From contig DATDOO010000257.1 in NCBI GenBank assembly GCA_035293245.1, forward strand, positions 1-27,014: a stretch of 27,014 bases of DNA, given 5' to 3'. The translations under genes were made by a program, and so were the position numbers. Shown piece by piece: positions 1 to 8,008 of the stretch. Every line of letters begins with the position of its first letter. Positions within the stretch are counted from its first letter, which is position 1. The DNA is from DATDOO01 sp035293245. GTDB lineage: Bacteria; Pseudomonadota; Gammaproteobacteria; Methylococcales; Methylococcaceae. The notes beneath the pieces are model-generated. The model made no database searches. It had not been told where the DNA came from and saw only the letters and a list, made by a program, of their open reading frames with translations.

Positions 1-1
1 C

Positions 2-838
2 GCCAGCCGCGACGAAGGCGTCAGCCGCATTGCCGATACCCTGCGCGCCCGGTTGCCGGACAAGACGATCCAACTGTTCGCCGGCCCGTACGGCCTGCTG
101 GCGCCGCAAGACTGCGGGGCGGAGGAGCGGGCGCTGATCGCCTCCGCCAACTGGCTGGCCAGCGCCCAGTACGCTGCCCGTCGCCTGCCGCAAGGCGTGC
201 TCGTCGATATCGGCAGCACCACGACCGACCTGGTTCCTTTCCGCGATGGCGCGGTGCGCTACCGGGGCTACACCGATCACGAACGCCTGCGTTGCGGGGA
301 GCTGGTATACACCGGCGTGGCGCGAACGCCGCTCATGGCCGTGGCGGAACGGGTCGATTTCGGCGGTGCTATGATTCCGCTCATGGCTGAACTGTTTGCG
401 ACCACGGCGGACGTCTATCGCCTGACGGGCGAACTGCCGGAGCACGCCGATCCCTGGCCGGCGGCGGACGGCGGGCCCAAAACCGTGGCGGGCAGCGCCC
501 GCCGGCTGGCGCGGATGATCGGTCTGGACTTCCTCGATCCCGCCGATCTGCCGGTGTGGCGGCGCGTGGCGGAAGCATTGCGCGAGCGGCAAGTGGGGCG
601 TCTGCATGAGGCGGCCGCACGACTCATCGCCCGCGAGAATCTGGACGACAACGCGCCGCTGGCCGGCGCGGGCGTGGGCCGTTTCCTGGCGCGCCGTCTG
701 GCCGAGCGATTGAAGCGTCCCTACCTGGAACTGGCCGATTTGTTCCCCACCTGCCGGGCGCCGGGCGAACTGTCCCCTGCCGACATCGCGCCGGCTGTGG
801 CCGTGGCGCTGCTGGCCCGGGAGGCGGGCGGGGCATGA
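2..838 (+). CDS. H4MPT-linked C1-transfer pathway protein (hydantoinase/oxoprolinase-like, COG1548/MfnF family), 5' end missing
   Basis: The reading frame is open to the window edge, so the start lies upstream; 278 codons are visible. The protein has an ASKHA-type phosphate-binding motif, VDIGSTTTDLVP, followed by a conserved block with RGYTDHERL, ELVYTGVARTPL and the segment ATTADVYRLTGELPE, all typical of the COG1548 family annotated as a probable tetrahydromethanopterin-linked C1 transfer protein. The archaeal member MfnF joins an aminomethylfuran phosphate to glutamyl-tyramine in methanofuran synthesis. In methylotrophs the homologue lies in H4MPT/methylofuran gene clusters, so a role in making the formyl carrier is inferred. 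It overlaps pabB by four bases (ATGA at 835), so the two are probably translated together. Family placement is firm; the exact reaction in bacteria is less certain. Confidence 0.85.
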   Translation, partial: ASRDEGVSRIADTLRARLPDKTIQLFAGPYGLLAPQDCGAEERALIASANWLASAQYAARRLPQGVLVDIGSTTTDLVPFRDGAVRYRGYTDHERLRCGELVYTGVARTPLMAVAERVDFGGAMIPLMAELFATTADVYRLTGELPEHADPWPAADGGPKTVAGSARRLARMIGLDFLDPADLPVWRRVAEALRERQVGRLHEAAARLIARENLDDNAPLAGAGVGRFLARRLAERLKRPYLELADLFPTCRAPGELSPADIAPAVAVALLAREAGGA

Positions 839-2232
839 AGCCGCGCATCGAGGAGCTGACGTACAGCGAGGACAGCGCGGCGTTGTTCTCGCCCTGGGCG
901 GAAAGGCCGTGGGCCGTGTTCCTCGACAGCGGCTTTCCGCATACCGGCCAGGGGCGGTATGACATTCTCGCCGCCGAGCCTTACGCCACCGTCGTCACGC
1001 GCGGCGCGACGACGGAAATCCGCACGGGCGACGCGATCCGCGTCTCGCCCGACGATCCATTCGCCCAACTTAAATCCCTCCTCGGCCCCGTCGAAGCCAG
1101 CGAAACCGGTCTGCCGTTCTCCGGCGGCGCCATCGGCTACTTCGCCTACGATCTGGCGCGGCGGCTGGAGAAACTGCCGGAAATTGCCGAAGACGGCGAG
1201 CACATTCCCGACCTGGTGGTCGGCCTGTATGACTGGGCGGTGGTGGTCGATCACCACGCGCGCCGCACCTGGCTGGTCGGCGCCATGCGCGACGCGCGCA
1301 CCGCGCAGCGCTGGGCGGAACTGGCCAGGGATTTCAGCCGGGTGCAGCCGCTGGCCTGGCAGCCGCGCAGTTTCCGGGTGCTGGGCGAGGTCGGTTCCAA
1401 CCTGGATCGGCCACGCTACGCCGCCGCCTTCGAGCGCATCCGGCACTACATCCGCGAGGGCGACTGCTACCAGGTCAATTTGGCGCAACGCTTCGCCGTG
1501 CAGTGCGAGGGCAGCCCGTGGTTCGCCTACCGTTACCTCCGGCGCATGAACGCCGCGCCTTTCAGTGCGTACCTCAACTTTCCCGAGGTGCAGGTGCTCA
1601 GTTCCTCGCCTGAGCGCTTTCTCAAGGTGGAAGACGGCCGGGTGGAAACCAAGCCCATCAAGGGCACCCGGCCGCGCGGCGCCACGCCGCTGGAAGACGC
1701 GGTGCGCGCCCAGGAGTTGCAGGACAGCGAGAAGGACCGCGCGGAAAACCTGATGATCGTCGACCTGTTGCGCAACGACCTGGGCAAGAGCTGCGCGCCG
1801 GGGACGGTGCAGGTGCCCAAGCTGTTCGAAATCGAAAGCTACGCCACCGTGCATCACCTGGTCAGCACCGTCACCGGCCGGTTGGCGGAGGGCGCGCACG
1901 CCCTCGACCTCCTGCGCGGCTGCTTCCCCGGCGGTTCGATCACCGGCGCGCCCAAGGTGCGCGCCATGGAGATCATCGAGGAACTCGAACCGCAGCGGCG
2001 CGGCGTCTACTGCGGCGCCATCGGCTACGTGGGCTTCGACGGACGCATGGACACCAACATCGCCATCCGCACCCTGGTGCATTCGGAAAACACCATCCGC
2101 TTTTGGGCCGGCGGCGGCATCGTCGCCGATTCCGTGATGGAGGACGAATACCAGGAATGTTACGCCAAAGGCGCTGCACTATTGGCCTTGCTGCAACAAC
2201 TCTCCGTCCAGATTCCCCAGCGTTACGCCTGA
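835..2232 (+). CDS. pabB: Aminodeoxychorismate synthase component I (PabB)
   Basis: This 465-residue cytosolic chorismate-utilising enzyme makes 4-amino-4-deoxychorismate from chorismate and ammonia, the step before p-aminobenzoate. Motifs in order are CYQVNLAQRF, SSPERFL, PIKGTRPRG, a long GSITGAPKVRAMEIIEELEP block, GAIGY, DTNIAIRTL and AGGGIVADS near the C-terminus. The lysine at residue 276 in PIKGT is the position of the PabB nucleophile (Lys274 in E. coli), where TrpE has alanine; this separates it from anthranilate synthase. No fused glutaminase (PabA) or lyase (PabC) domain is present. The ATG overlaps the upstream stop codon (ATGA). In H4MPT-using methylotrophs p-aminobenzoate feeds both folate and methanopterin, which fits the neighbour. 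The stop faces the convergent XRE gene 41 bp away. Confidence 0.95.
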   Translation: MKPRIEELTYSEDSAALFSPWAERPWAVFLDSGFPHTGQGRYDILAAEPYATVVTRGATTEIRTGDAIRVSPDDPFAQLKSLLGPVEASETGLPFSGGAIGYFAYDLARRLEKLPEIAEDGEHIPDLVVGLYDWAVVVDHHARRTWLVGAMRDARTAQRWAELARDFSRVQPLAWQPRSFRVLGEVGSNLDRPRYAAAFERIRHYIREGDCYQVNLAQRFAVQCEGSPWFAYRYLRRMNAAPFSAYLNFPEVQVLSSSPERFLKVEDGRVETKPIKGTRPRGATPLEDAVRAQELQDSEKDRAENLMIVDLLRNDLGKSCAPGTVQVPKLFEIESYATVHHLVSTVTGRLAEGAHALDLLRGCFPGGSITGAPKVRAMEIIEELEPQRRGVYCGAIGYVGFDGRMDTNIAIRTLVHSENTIRFWAGGGIVADSVMEDEYQECYAKGAALLALLQQLSVQIPQRYA

Positions 2233-2273
2233 TTCAGGCCCGCGCGGGACACAGCCAACTCGTTCCACCCGAT

Positions 2274-2639
2274 CTATTCGAGATCGAGAAATTCGATCAG
2301 CGCTTTCTGTCGTCGCGTCGGCATACCGCCAAACAATTTCAACAGATGCCTTTCCCACGGCGTCAAGGGGCGATAATCGCCGCCCGACTCGCCGATTCCG
2401 TACCTGAGAGCGCTCCAAGTCATCTCGCCGCGACCCGTGGCCAGCCATTCGAAACTAACACCGGTAATCGCTGCGATTTTCGCCAGATTGGCGGTAGAGG
2501 GGTCCTTGCGGATATTGTCCGATTCCCATTGGCTGGCCGAGGAACGCTGAACCCCGACCAGCTTGGCCAGCGCCGCCTGGGAAAGCCCCGCGGATACCCT
2601 GGCCTGCTTGATCCGAAGGTGGATGTTTCCCGCTTGCAT
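2274..2639 (-). CDS. XRE-family helix-turn-helix transcriptional regulator
   Basis: This 121-residue protein carries an N-terminal Cro/CI-type helix-turn-helix at about residues 7-62 (IKQARVSAGLSQAALAKLVG, then SASQWE and the closing ITGVSFEWLATGRGE). A short C-terminal tail of about 50 residues has no recognised domain. The final helix (RRQKALIEFLDLE) may be a dimerisation helix. The ATG at 2639 lies about 40 bp downstream of an AT-rich segment with direct repeats that could be its own operators. The gene converges on pabB and is divergent from the GGDEF/EAL gene. Such short regulators are common in prophages and toxin-antitoxin loci, but no phage or toxin gene lies next to it. Its target is unknown. 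Confidence 0.8.
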   Translation of the reverse strand: MQAGNIHLRIKQARVSAGLSQAALAKLVGVQRSSASQWESDNIRKDPSTANLAKIAAITGVSFEWLATGRGEMTWSALRYGIGESGGDYRPLTPWERHLLKLFGGMPTRRQKALIEFLDLE

Positions 2640-2678
2640 GAAAGAAGTTTACTGTCGGCTGACATACCCGCCTACGCC

Positions 2679-2711
2679 GTTATAGGTATACATATAGCGT
2701 ATCCATATAGT
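2679..2711 (-). promoter_or_regulatory. Putative promoter/operator of the XRE gene with tandem 12-bp direct repeats
   Basis: Two near-identical 12-mers, GTATACATATAG (2686-2697) and GTATCCATATAG (2699-2710), differ at one base and are 13 bp apart, in an AT-rich patch within high-GC surroundings. On the minus strand a -10-like TATAAC (2684-2679) lies about 40 bp before the XRE ATG. No good -35 is seen. The repeats would overlap or sit just upstream of that promoter, as expected for autorepression, but this is inference. Confidence 0.45.
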
Positions 2712-2883
2712 AATCTTCGCTTGCGACGATTCGGTGCAAGTGCGGTACGTCCTGATGGACAGGCTTGAATCAAGACTCAACAGATTGTTGAAAAAATAAA
2801 ATCTCGGCAATTCTGCCAGCGGCTTTACGGTGCCGCGAGACGGTGAGCGCGTAGCCATACGGATTTCGAGAACGACGATCAAT

Positions 2884-2890
2884 GGGAGGA
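2884..2890 (+). promoter_or_regulatory. Shine-Dalgarno sequence deciding the start of the GGDEF/EAL gene
   Basis: GGGAGGA ends five bases before the GTG at 2896. The frame stays open upstream to 2830, but no comparable site precedes the earlier GTG there, and the hydrophobic MASE1-like region begins shortly after 2896. Confidence 0.7.
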
Positions 2891-2895
2891 TTATC

Positions 2896-4911
2896 GTGAG
2901 TCGGATACTTGTTTATGGCCGGTCCGACTTACCCCGTCTGGTTGGGTTTGCACTGGCGTATGCGCTGCTTGCCAAATTCGTAGCGACCGTTTTTACGGCC
3001 GATGGCGACGTCGTCATTGTCTGGTTCCCTGTAGGACTGGCGTTGGTCGCACTGCTGATGTGGGGCATGAAATTCTGGCCCGGCGTATTCCTGGGAGGAT
3101 TGGCAGCGGGCCTGATGATGGACGATCCGCCGGGGACTTCCGTTTTTTTCGCTCTTGGCACTACGCTGGAATCCCTGTTCGGGGCTTGGCTGCTGCGCAG
3201 GATTCGAGGTTTCGTCACTTCCCGCAAACAGGCGGAAGAATCGCTGCGGCTGGCGGCCCTGGTCTACGAGAACAGCAGCGAGGCCATGGTCGTGACCGAT
3301 GCGGACGGGACGATACTTGCCGTCAACCCGGCGTTCACCCGGACTACCGGTTACGCGGAGGCGGAAGCGATCGGACGGAATCCGAGAATCCTCAGCTCCG
3401 GCCGGCACGACGCGGCCTTCTACCAGGCCATGTGGGCCGCCATCGACACCGATGGCCACTGGCAGGGCGAAATCTGGAACCGGCGCAAGGACGGCGAGAT
3501 TTACGTCGAGGAACTGACCATCAATACCATTTTCGACGACGCCGGCACGCCCCGGCGCCGGGTTGCGCTGTTTTCCGACATCACCCAGAGAAAAGCCGCC
3601 GAGGAGCAACTCAGCAGACAGGCCAATTTCGATCCGCTCACCGGCCTACCCAACCGCCACATGCTCTATGACCGCCTGGAGCAGGAGATCAAGAAAAGCC
3701 ATCGCACCCATTTGCCGCTGGGGCTGATGCTTCTCGACCTCGACCACTTCAAGGAAGTCAACGACACCCTGGGGCACAGCATGGGCGATGCCCTGCTTCA
3801 GGAAGTGGCGCAACGCCTGAGTGGTTGCGTGCGCGAGACCGACACCGTGGCGCGGCTGGGCGGAGATGAATTCGCCGTCATTTTGGGGGAAATGGACAAC
3901 CCCGGTAACATCGAGCGGATTGCCCAGGACATCTTGCAAAAACTGGCCTCCCCCTACGCGTTGGGGAATGAGGTCGCTTATGTGTCGAGCAGCATCGGCA
4001 TCACGCTCTATCCGGCCGATGCCTCCGACCTGGAACACCTGCTGAAGAATGCCGACCAGGCCATGTATGCCGCCAAGCATGCGGGACGCAACCGCTTCAG
4101 TTATTTCACGCTCTCCATGCAGGAGGCCGCCCAGACCCGGCTGCGCCTGACCAACGACCTGCGAACCGCCTTGGCCGAGCAGCAGTTCCGCCTGCATTAC
4201 CAGCCCATCGTCGAACTGGAGAGCGGCGCCGTCCACAAGGCCGAAGCCCTGATCCGCTGGAACCATCCCGCCAGGGGCTTGGTCAGCCCGGCGGAATTCA
4301 TCCCGCTCGCGGAAGACACGGGCCTGATCGTCGACATCGGCGACTGGGTGTTCCGCACCGCGGTGCAACAGGTCGGACAGTGGCGCGCCACGCATCATCC
4401 GGCGTTCCAGGTCGGCATCAACAAATCGCCGGTGCAGTTCAAAACCCCGAACGGCGCCTGCCCCGCCTGGGGTGCCCACCTGCAAACCGTCGGCTTGCCC
4501 GGTGAAAGCCTCGTGGTGGAAATCACCGAAGGCTTGCTGATGGATGCCACTGTTACAACCTCCGACAACTTGCTCGATCTGCGCGATGCGGGCATCCAGG
4601 TGGCGATCGACGACTTCGGCACCGGCTACTCGTCCCTGGCCTATCTCAAAAAATTCCACATCGACTACCTCAAGATCGATCAGTCCTTTACCCGCAATCT
4701 GGCGCCGGATTCCAACGACCTGGCCCTGTGCGAGGCCATCATCGTCATGGCGCACAAACTGGGGCTGAAGGCGATCGCCGAAGGGGTGGAAACCGAAGAT
4801 CAACGCGACCTGCTCGTTGCCATCGGCTGCGATTATGCGCAAGGGTATCTGTTCGCCAAGCCTATGCCGCCGGAAAATTTCGATGCGTGGATGAAAGGCC
4901 AAAAGGCCTGA
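2896..4911 (+). CDS. Membrane PAS-GGDEF-EAL cyclic-di-GMP signalling protein with shortened MASE1-like sensor
   Basis: With the GTG start the protein has 671 residues. About residues 10-105 form roughly four membrane segments, with a MASE1-like pattern (WFPVGLALVALL, KFWPGVFLGG, ALGTTLESLFGAWLLRRI). This is far shorter than the usual MASE1 of about 300 residues. A PAS-PAC domain follows (about 120-238), then GGDEF (about 245-405) and EAL (about 425-665). GGDEF is intact at 322-326, and an RxxD inhibitory site (R313-ETD) lies at the normal distance. The EAL domain keeps EAL at 450-452, VVEITE, DDFGTGYSS at 572-580, KIDQSF and EGVETEDQ. Both cyclase and phosphodiesterase activities therefore look possible. 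A weak promoter-like TAAAAT lies at 2797-2802. The gene stands alone; its input signal is unknown. MSHA pili encoded at the other end of the window are a known type of c-di-GMP target. Confidence 0.88.
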   Translation: MSRILVYGRSDLPRLVGFALAYALLAKFVATVFTADGDVVIVWFPVGLALVALLMWGMKFWPGVFLGGLAAGLMMDDPPGTSVFFALGTTLESLFGAWLLRRIRGFVTSRKQAEESLRLAALVYENSSEAMVVTDADGTILAVNPAFTRTTGYAEAEAIGRNPRILSSGRHDAAFYQAMWAAIDTDGHWQGEIWNRRKDGEIYVEELTINTIFDDAGTPRRRVALFSDITQRKAAEEQLSRQANFDPLTGLPNRHMLYDRLEQEIKKSHRTHLPLGLMLLDLDHFKEVNDTLGHSMGDALLQEVAQRLSGCVRETDTVARLGGDEFAVILGEMDNPGNIERIAQDILQKLASPYALGNEVAYVSSSIGITLYPADASDLEHLLKNADQAMYAAKHAGRNRFSYFTLSMQEAAQTRLRLTNDLRTALAEQQFRLHYQPIVELESGAVHKAEALIRWNHPARGLVSPAEFIPLAEDTGLIVDIGDWVFRTAVQQVGQWRATHHPAFQVGINKSPVQFKTPNGACPAWGAHLQTVGLPGESLVVEITEGLLMDATVTTSDNLLDLRDAGIQVAIDDFGTGYSSLAYLKKFHIDYLKIDQSFTRNLAPDSNDLALCEAIIVMAHKLGLKAIAEGVETEDQRDLLVAIGCDYAQGYLFAKPMPPENFDAWMKGQKA

Positions 4912-4950
4912 AAGAGCAGCCGCGGCGGTGTCCGACACAGCGACCCGAGC

Positions 4951-5046
4951 GTAGGTTGGGTAGGCGGTTCTCCGCGTAACCCGACGTTTGCGGGTGATAG
5001 GCAGCCAAGTGTTGGGTTACGGCGAGGACGCCTAACCCAACCTATG
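4951..5046. repeat. Palindromic dispersed-repeat-like element (about 96 bp)
   Basis: The ends are inverted repeats: GTAGGTTGGGTAGGCG at 4951 and CGCCTAACCCAACCTATG at 5029-5046. Nested inside are a second inverted pair, GTAACCCGAC (4977-4986) and GTTGGGTTAC (5011-5020). It has no coding potential and lies between the GGDEF/EAL stop and the riboswitch. The design resembles small palindromic intergenic elements of many proteobacteria; copy number cannot be judged from this window. Confidence 0.6.
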
Positions 5047-5120
5047 CGTTTTGGGCTTGGCCTGGCTCGGCTGGTCCTTGCCCCGCGCCGGTTCTCCCCC
5101 TAAAATCCACGCCTTCGCCA

Positions 5121-5372
5121 TGGGTGCCCCGGCCTATCCACCGGTCGGGGTTAAACGGGAAGCCGGTGCGGAATTCCATTCCAAACCCGGCGCTGCCCCC
5201 GCAACGGTGAATCAGTCAAGAAGCGTCACGATGCCACTGCGCCTTAGCCGGTGTGGGAAGGCGGCGCTTCGGCCCCGACAAGAAAGTCGCAGCAACCTTG
5301 CTCACCCTCTCCCTCGGGAGAGGGCCGGGGTGAGGGAGCGTCAGGCCGCTGATGAGCCCGGATACCGGCCCG
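5121..5372 (+). ncRNA. Cobalamin riboswitch upstream of btuB
   Basis: Conserved cobalamin-riboswitch segments occur in the right order: GGTTAAACGGGAAGCCGGTG (from 5149), GGCGCTGCCCCCGCAACGGT (5189-5208), GCCACTG (5233-5239), GGGAAGGC (5255-5262) and the B12 box AGCCCGGATACCGGCC (5355-5370). It ends about 170 bp before the btuB ATG, so binding of adenosylcobalamin would lower btuB expression. The peripheral arm between GGGAAGGC and the B12 box is unusually long because of an inserted hairpin repeat at 5301-5337. The family assignment is strong; the exact ends are estimates. About 170 nt of untranslated leader between the B12 box and btuB show no other gene. Confidence 0.93.
5301..5337. repeat. 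Hairpin repeat embedded in the cobalamin riboswitch
   Basis: CCCTCTCCC (5305-5313) and GGGAGAGGG (5316-5324) form a perfect stem with a two-base loop. An outer pair, CTCACCC (5301-5307) and GGGTGAG (5328-5334), gives an alternative stem. The sequence matches a type of CCCTCTCCC/GGGAGAGGG palindrome often dispersed between proteobacterial genes. It lies in a peripheral riboswitch arm. Confidence 0.65.
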
Positions 5373-5543
5373 CGTGCGTTAAGCCACGGTCGCGGCGGGC
5401 GGCGGAATGGCGCGATTTTCCCGGCGTCCCCCGGAAACGGGGCAGGGGCGCCACCGTCTTTCGCGCTTCGTTTTTCGCAAAATTTCCTCCGCGATCTCGA
5501 TTCAACCGCCGCGCGGGTGTGCGCGGCTACTCGCGGAGGTTTC

Positions 5544-7469
5544 ATGTCAGCTCGTTGGTTCGTTTGTTCCCTGGTTCTATGTGCCGGCGCGGCGGGGGCG
5601 GAAGACGCCACCCCGCTCGATCCGGTCATCGTCAGCGCCACCCTGGGCGCGACGCCGCAGAGCGAAATCGGCAGTTCCGTCACCGTGGTCCGCGGCGAGG
5701 AAATCGTCCGGCGCGGGGTCGTGAGCGTGGCCGACGCGCTGCGCCTCGTTCCCGGCCTGGATGTGGTGAGCAGCGGCGGCCTGGGCAAAACCACGTCGGT
5801 GTTCCTGCGCGGCGCCAAGTCCGAGCATACCCTGGTGCTCATCGACGGCATCGAGGTCAACGATCCCGCCAGCGCCGGCAACGTGTTCGATTTCGCCCAC
5901 CTGACCGTGGACGCCATCGAGCGTATCGAGGTCCTGCGCGGCCCGCAAAGCTCCCTGTACGGGGCGGACGCCATCGGCGGCGTCATCCAGATTTTCACCA
6001 AAAAGGGCTCCGGCAAGCCGGCGTTTGCTCTCCATGGCGAGGGCGGCAGCTACGGGACGTGGAAAAGTGCGGGCGGGGTGTCGGGCGGAAGCGGACCGCT
6101 GTCGTACAGCCTGAACGCCTCCCGCCTGGAGAGCGAGGGGTTTTCCACCGCCAGCGAGGAATTCGGCAACCGGGAACCAGACGGCTACCGCAACACCACG
6201 GCGGACGCCCGCGTGGGCTACGCGCTCCTGGATAACCTGAATTTCGATTTCACCGCCCGCTATTCAACGGCTAGGAGCGAGGAAGACGGCTGGGACTTTT
6301 TCTTCGACAACCGCCCCACGGACGATCCCAACGCCTTTTCCGAGACCGAGCAACTGTTCACCCGCGGCCAGGCCAAGCTGGACCTGTGGGACGGGCGCTG
6401 GGAACAGACGATGGGGATTGCCTACAGCAGCACGGAGCGCGACTCCCGCAACGGCTTCGACACCGCCCACGTGGCCAATGCCTTCGACTCCCATTACCTG
6501 TTCAACGGCTACAAGCTCAAGGGCGACTGGCGGCACCGCCTGAAGCTGCACGAAACCAACACCCTGACCTTTGGCGCGGAGACCGAGGAGGAATGGATGG
6601 ACAACGGCGGTTTCTATGTCGACGCGTTCGGCTTTTCCCCGGCCGTCGTTCCGCGCCACACCGCCAACGCCACTTCCCTGTATCTTCAGGACCAGATCAA
6701 CCCCTGGGATTTCTGGCACACCACCGCCAGCGTGCGCTACGACCACCATAACCGCTTCGGCGAGCCCATCACCTGGCGCGTGGCCCAGGTGTGGGAGGTG
6801 GGCGATACGGGCGCCCGGCTCAAGGGCAGCTACGGTACCGGCTTCAAGGCGCCGTCCCTGTATCAACTCTTCGCGCCGGGCGTCGACGTGTTCGGCACGC
6901 ACTTTCCCATCGGCAACTCCAGCCTGAAGCCCGAACAAAGCATCGGCTGGGACGCGGGAGCGGAGCAGTCCCTGTGGGGCGGCAAGGCGCTGGTGGGGGC
7001 GACCTGGTTCAACAACCGTTTCACCAACCTGATCGATTTCGATTTTTTCGAGGGTTACCTCAATCGCGGCAGGGCCCACAGCGAAGGCGTGGAAACCTTT
7101 GCCGAGCTGCACCCCTGGGAAAATCTCTCCCTGCGCGGCGGCTACACTTACACGCGAACCGACGGCGGCAACGGCGAAAACGGTGCGCTGCTCAACCGCC
7201 CGCAGCACAAAGGCAATTTCGATGTGAACTATCGGCCCATCGACCCCCTCGACCTGACGCTGAATATCCTGCTGGTGGGACGCAAGGACAGCATCGGCGG
7301 GGTGGCCGGCGGCTACGCGACGGTCAATCTGGCCGCGTCCTACCGCGTGATACCGGAGGTCAGGCTGTTCGCCCGCGTGGACAACCTGTTCGACAAGGCG
7401 TACCAGGAGGCCTTCGGTTTCGGCACCAGCCGGCTGGCCGGCTACGGCGGCGCGGAGATCGGGTTCTGA
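5544..7469 (+). CDS. btuB: TonB-dependent vitamin B12 outer-membrane receptor (BtuB)
   Basis: The 641-residue receptor begins at the ATG preceded by GGAGG four bases upstream; the frame is open further upstream but runs through the riboswitch. A Sec signal peptide (about 1-19, ending AGAAGA) is followed by a TonB-box-like DPVIVSAT at 26-33. The plug domain (about 40-155) contains LRLVPGLDVVSSGG, VFLRGAKSEHTLVLIDGIEV, RIEVLRGPQSSLYGADAIGG and VIQIFTKKG. A beta-barrel of about 480 residues follows, with NRFTNLIDFD and DNLFDKAYQEAFGFG near the end and a terminal phenylalanine, as in outer-membrane barrels. It binds corrinoids at the cell surface and imports them using TonB energy. Control by the upstream cobalamin riboswitch makes B12 the substrate rather than a siderophore. 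No btuCDF genes are nearby. Confidence 0.93.
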   Translation: MSARWFVCSLVLCAGAAGAEDATPLDPVIVSATLGATPQSEIGSSVTVVRGEEIVRRGVVSVADALRLVPGLDVVSSGGLGKTTSVFLRGAKSEHTLVLIDGIEVNDPASAGNVFDFAHLTVDAIERIEVLRGPQSSLYGADAIGGVIQIFTKKGSGKPAFALHGEGGSYGTWKSAGGVSGGSGPLSYSLNASRLESEGFSTASEEFGNREPDGYRNTTADARVGYALLDNLNFDFTARYSTARSEEDGWDFFFDNRPTDDPNAFSETEQLFTRGQAKLDLWDGRWEQTMGIAYSSTERDSRNGFDTAHVANAFDSHYLFNGYKLKGDWRHRLKLHETNTLTFGAETEEEWMDNGGFYVDAFGFSPAVVPRHTANATSLYLQDQINPWDFWHTTASVRYDHHNRFGEPITWRVAQVWEVGDTGARLKGSYGTGFKAPSLYQLFAPGVDVFGTHFPIGNSSLKPEQSIGWDAGAEQSLWGGKALVGATWFNNRFTNLIDFDFFEGYLNRGRAHSEGVETFAELHPWENLSLRGGYTYTRTDGGNGENGALLNRPQHKGNFDVNYRPIDPLDLTLNILLVGRKDSIGGVAGGYATVNLAASYRVIPEVRLFARVDNLFDKAYQEAFGFGTSRLAGYGGAEIGF

Positions 7470-7519
7470 CGCCGTTCGGATCCTGCGTGCGTGTCGCGTG
7501 CGGATTCGCCAACAGGCGC

Positions 7520-7540
7520 TATACTTGATGCCATATGGCA
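7520..7540 (+). promoter_or_regulatory. Putative promoter and palindromic operator of the Xre/RES pair
   Basis: A -10-like TATACT at 7520-7525 is followed by a perfect 12-bp palindrome, TGCCATATGGCA (7529-7540), 15 bp before the antitoxin ATG. No convincing -35 is seen. The place and symmetry suit autoregulation by the antitoxin, which is usual in such loci; binding itself is inferred. Confidence 0.5.
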
Positions 7541-7555
7541 GAAAGTGGGTGATCC

Positions 7556-8008
7556 ATGAACACGGTAATGCTGGCGCAGGATTTCCTCAGCGCCGAGGAC
7601 TTGCTCGGCGCTCCGTCCCCGTTGCCCTGGCCGCCGCGTCCGGCGCTGGAGTGGGTGAGCGTCATCCGCCGCGGGCTGTCGGCGGCGGCGGTGGACGCCC
7701 TGGCGAAAAGCCTGAAAATTTCCCGGGCCGAGCTGTCCCAGGCCTTGAACATTCCGGAAAGAACCTTGGCCCGCCGCAAGCGGGAAGGCAGCATGTCCAG
7801 CGAAGAGTCGGCAAAGCTGGTGCGCCTGGCCCGCGTGGTGCATCGCGCCGAAGAGGTCTTCGAGGGACTGGACGTCGCGCTGGACTGGCTGAAGTCCCCC
7901 AACGCCGCCCTGTCCGGCCAGACGCCGCTGAATCTGGTGGACACGGAAATGGGGGCTGAACTGGTTCTGGACACCCTGGGGCGGATCGAGCACGGCGTCT
8001 TCGCCTGA
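7556..8008 (+). CDS. Type II antitoxin, Xre/MbcA/ParS family (DUF2384 toxin-binding domain)
   Basis: This 150-residue protein has the two-part layout of the family. An N-terminal helix-turn-helix (about 33-85, with SLKISRAELSQALNIPERTL then RRKREGSMSSEES) is followed by a C-terminal toxin-binding domain (about 85-150) containing EVFEGLDVALDWLKSPNAAL, GQTPLNLVDTEMGAELV and LGRIEHG. It should neutralise the RES toxin encoded directly downstream and repress its own promoter. The stop overlaps the toxin start by one base (TGATG), so production of the two is coupled. The pair separates btuB from the other B12 genes, suggesting later insertion. Identification rests on domain pattern and the adjacent toxin. 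Confidence 0.9.
   Translation: MNTVMLAQDFLSAEDLLGAPSPLPWPPRPALEWVSVIRRGLSAAAVDALAKSLKISRAELSQALNIPERTLARRKREGSMSSEESAKLVRLARVVHRAEEVFEGLDVALDWLKSPNAALSGQTPLNLVDTEMGAELVLDTLGRIEHGVFA

Noticed and set aside
721..2082. Long minus-strand open frame (453 codons) opposite pabB
   Set aside because: It is antisense to a clearly conserved pabB, has no recognisable motif and arises from high-GC codon bias.
3646..4938. Minus-strand open frame of 430 codons opposite GGDEF/EAL
   Set aside because: Shadow of the conserved catalytic domains; no motif and no ribosome site.
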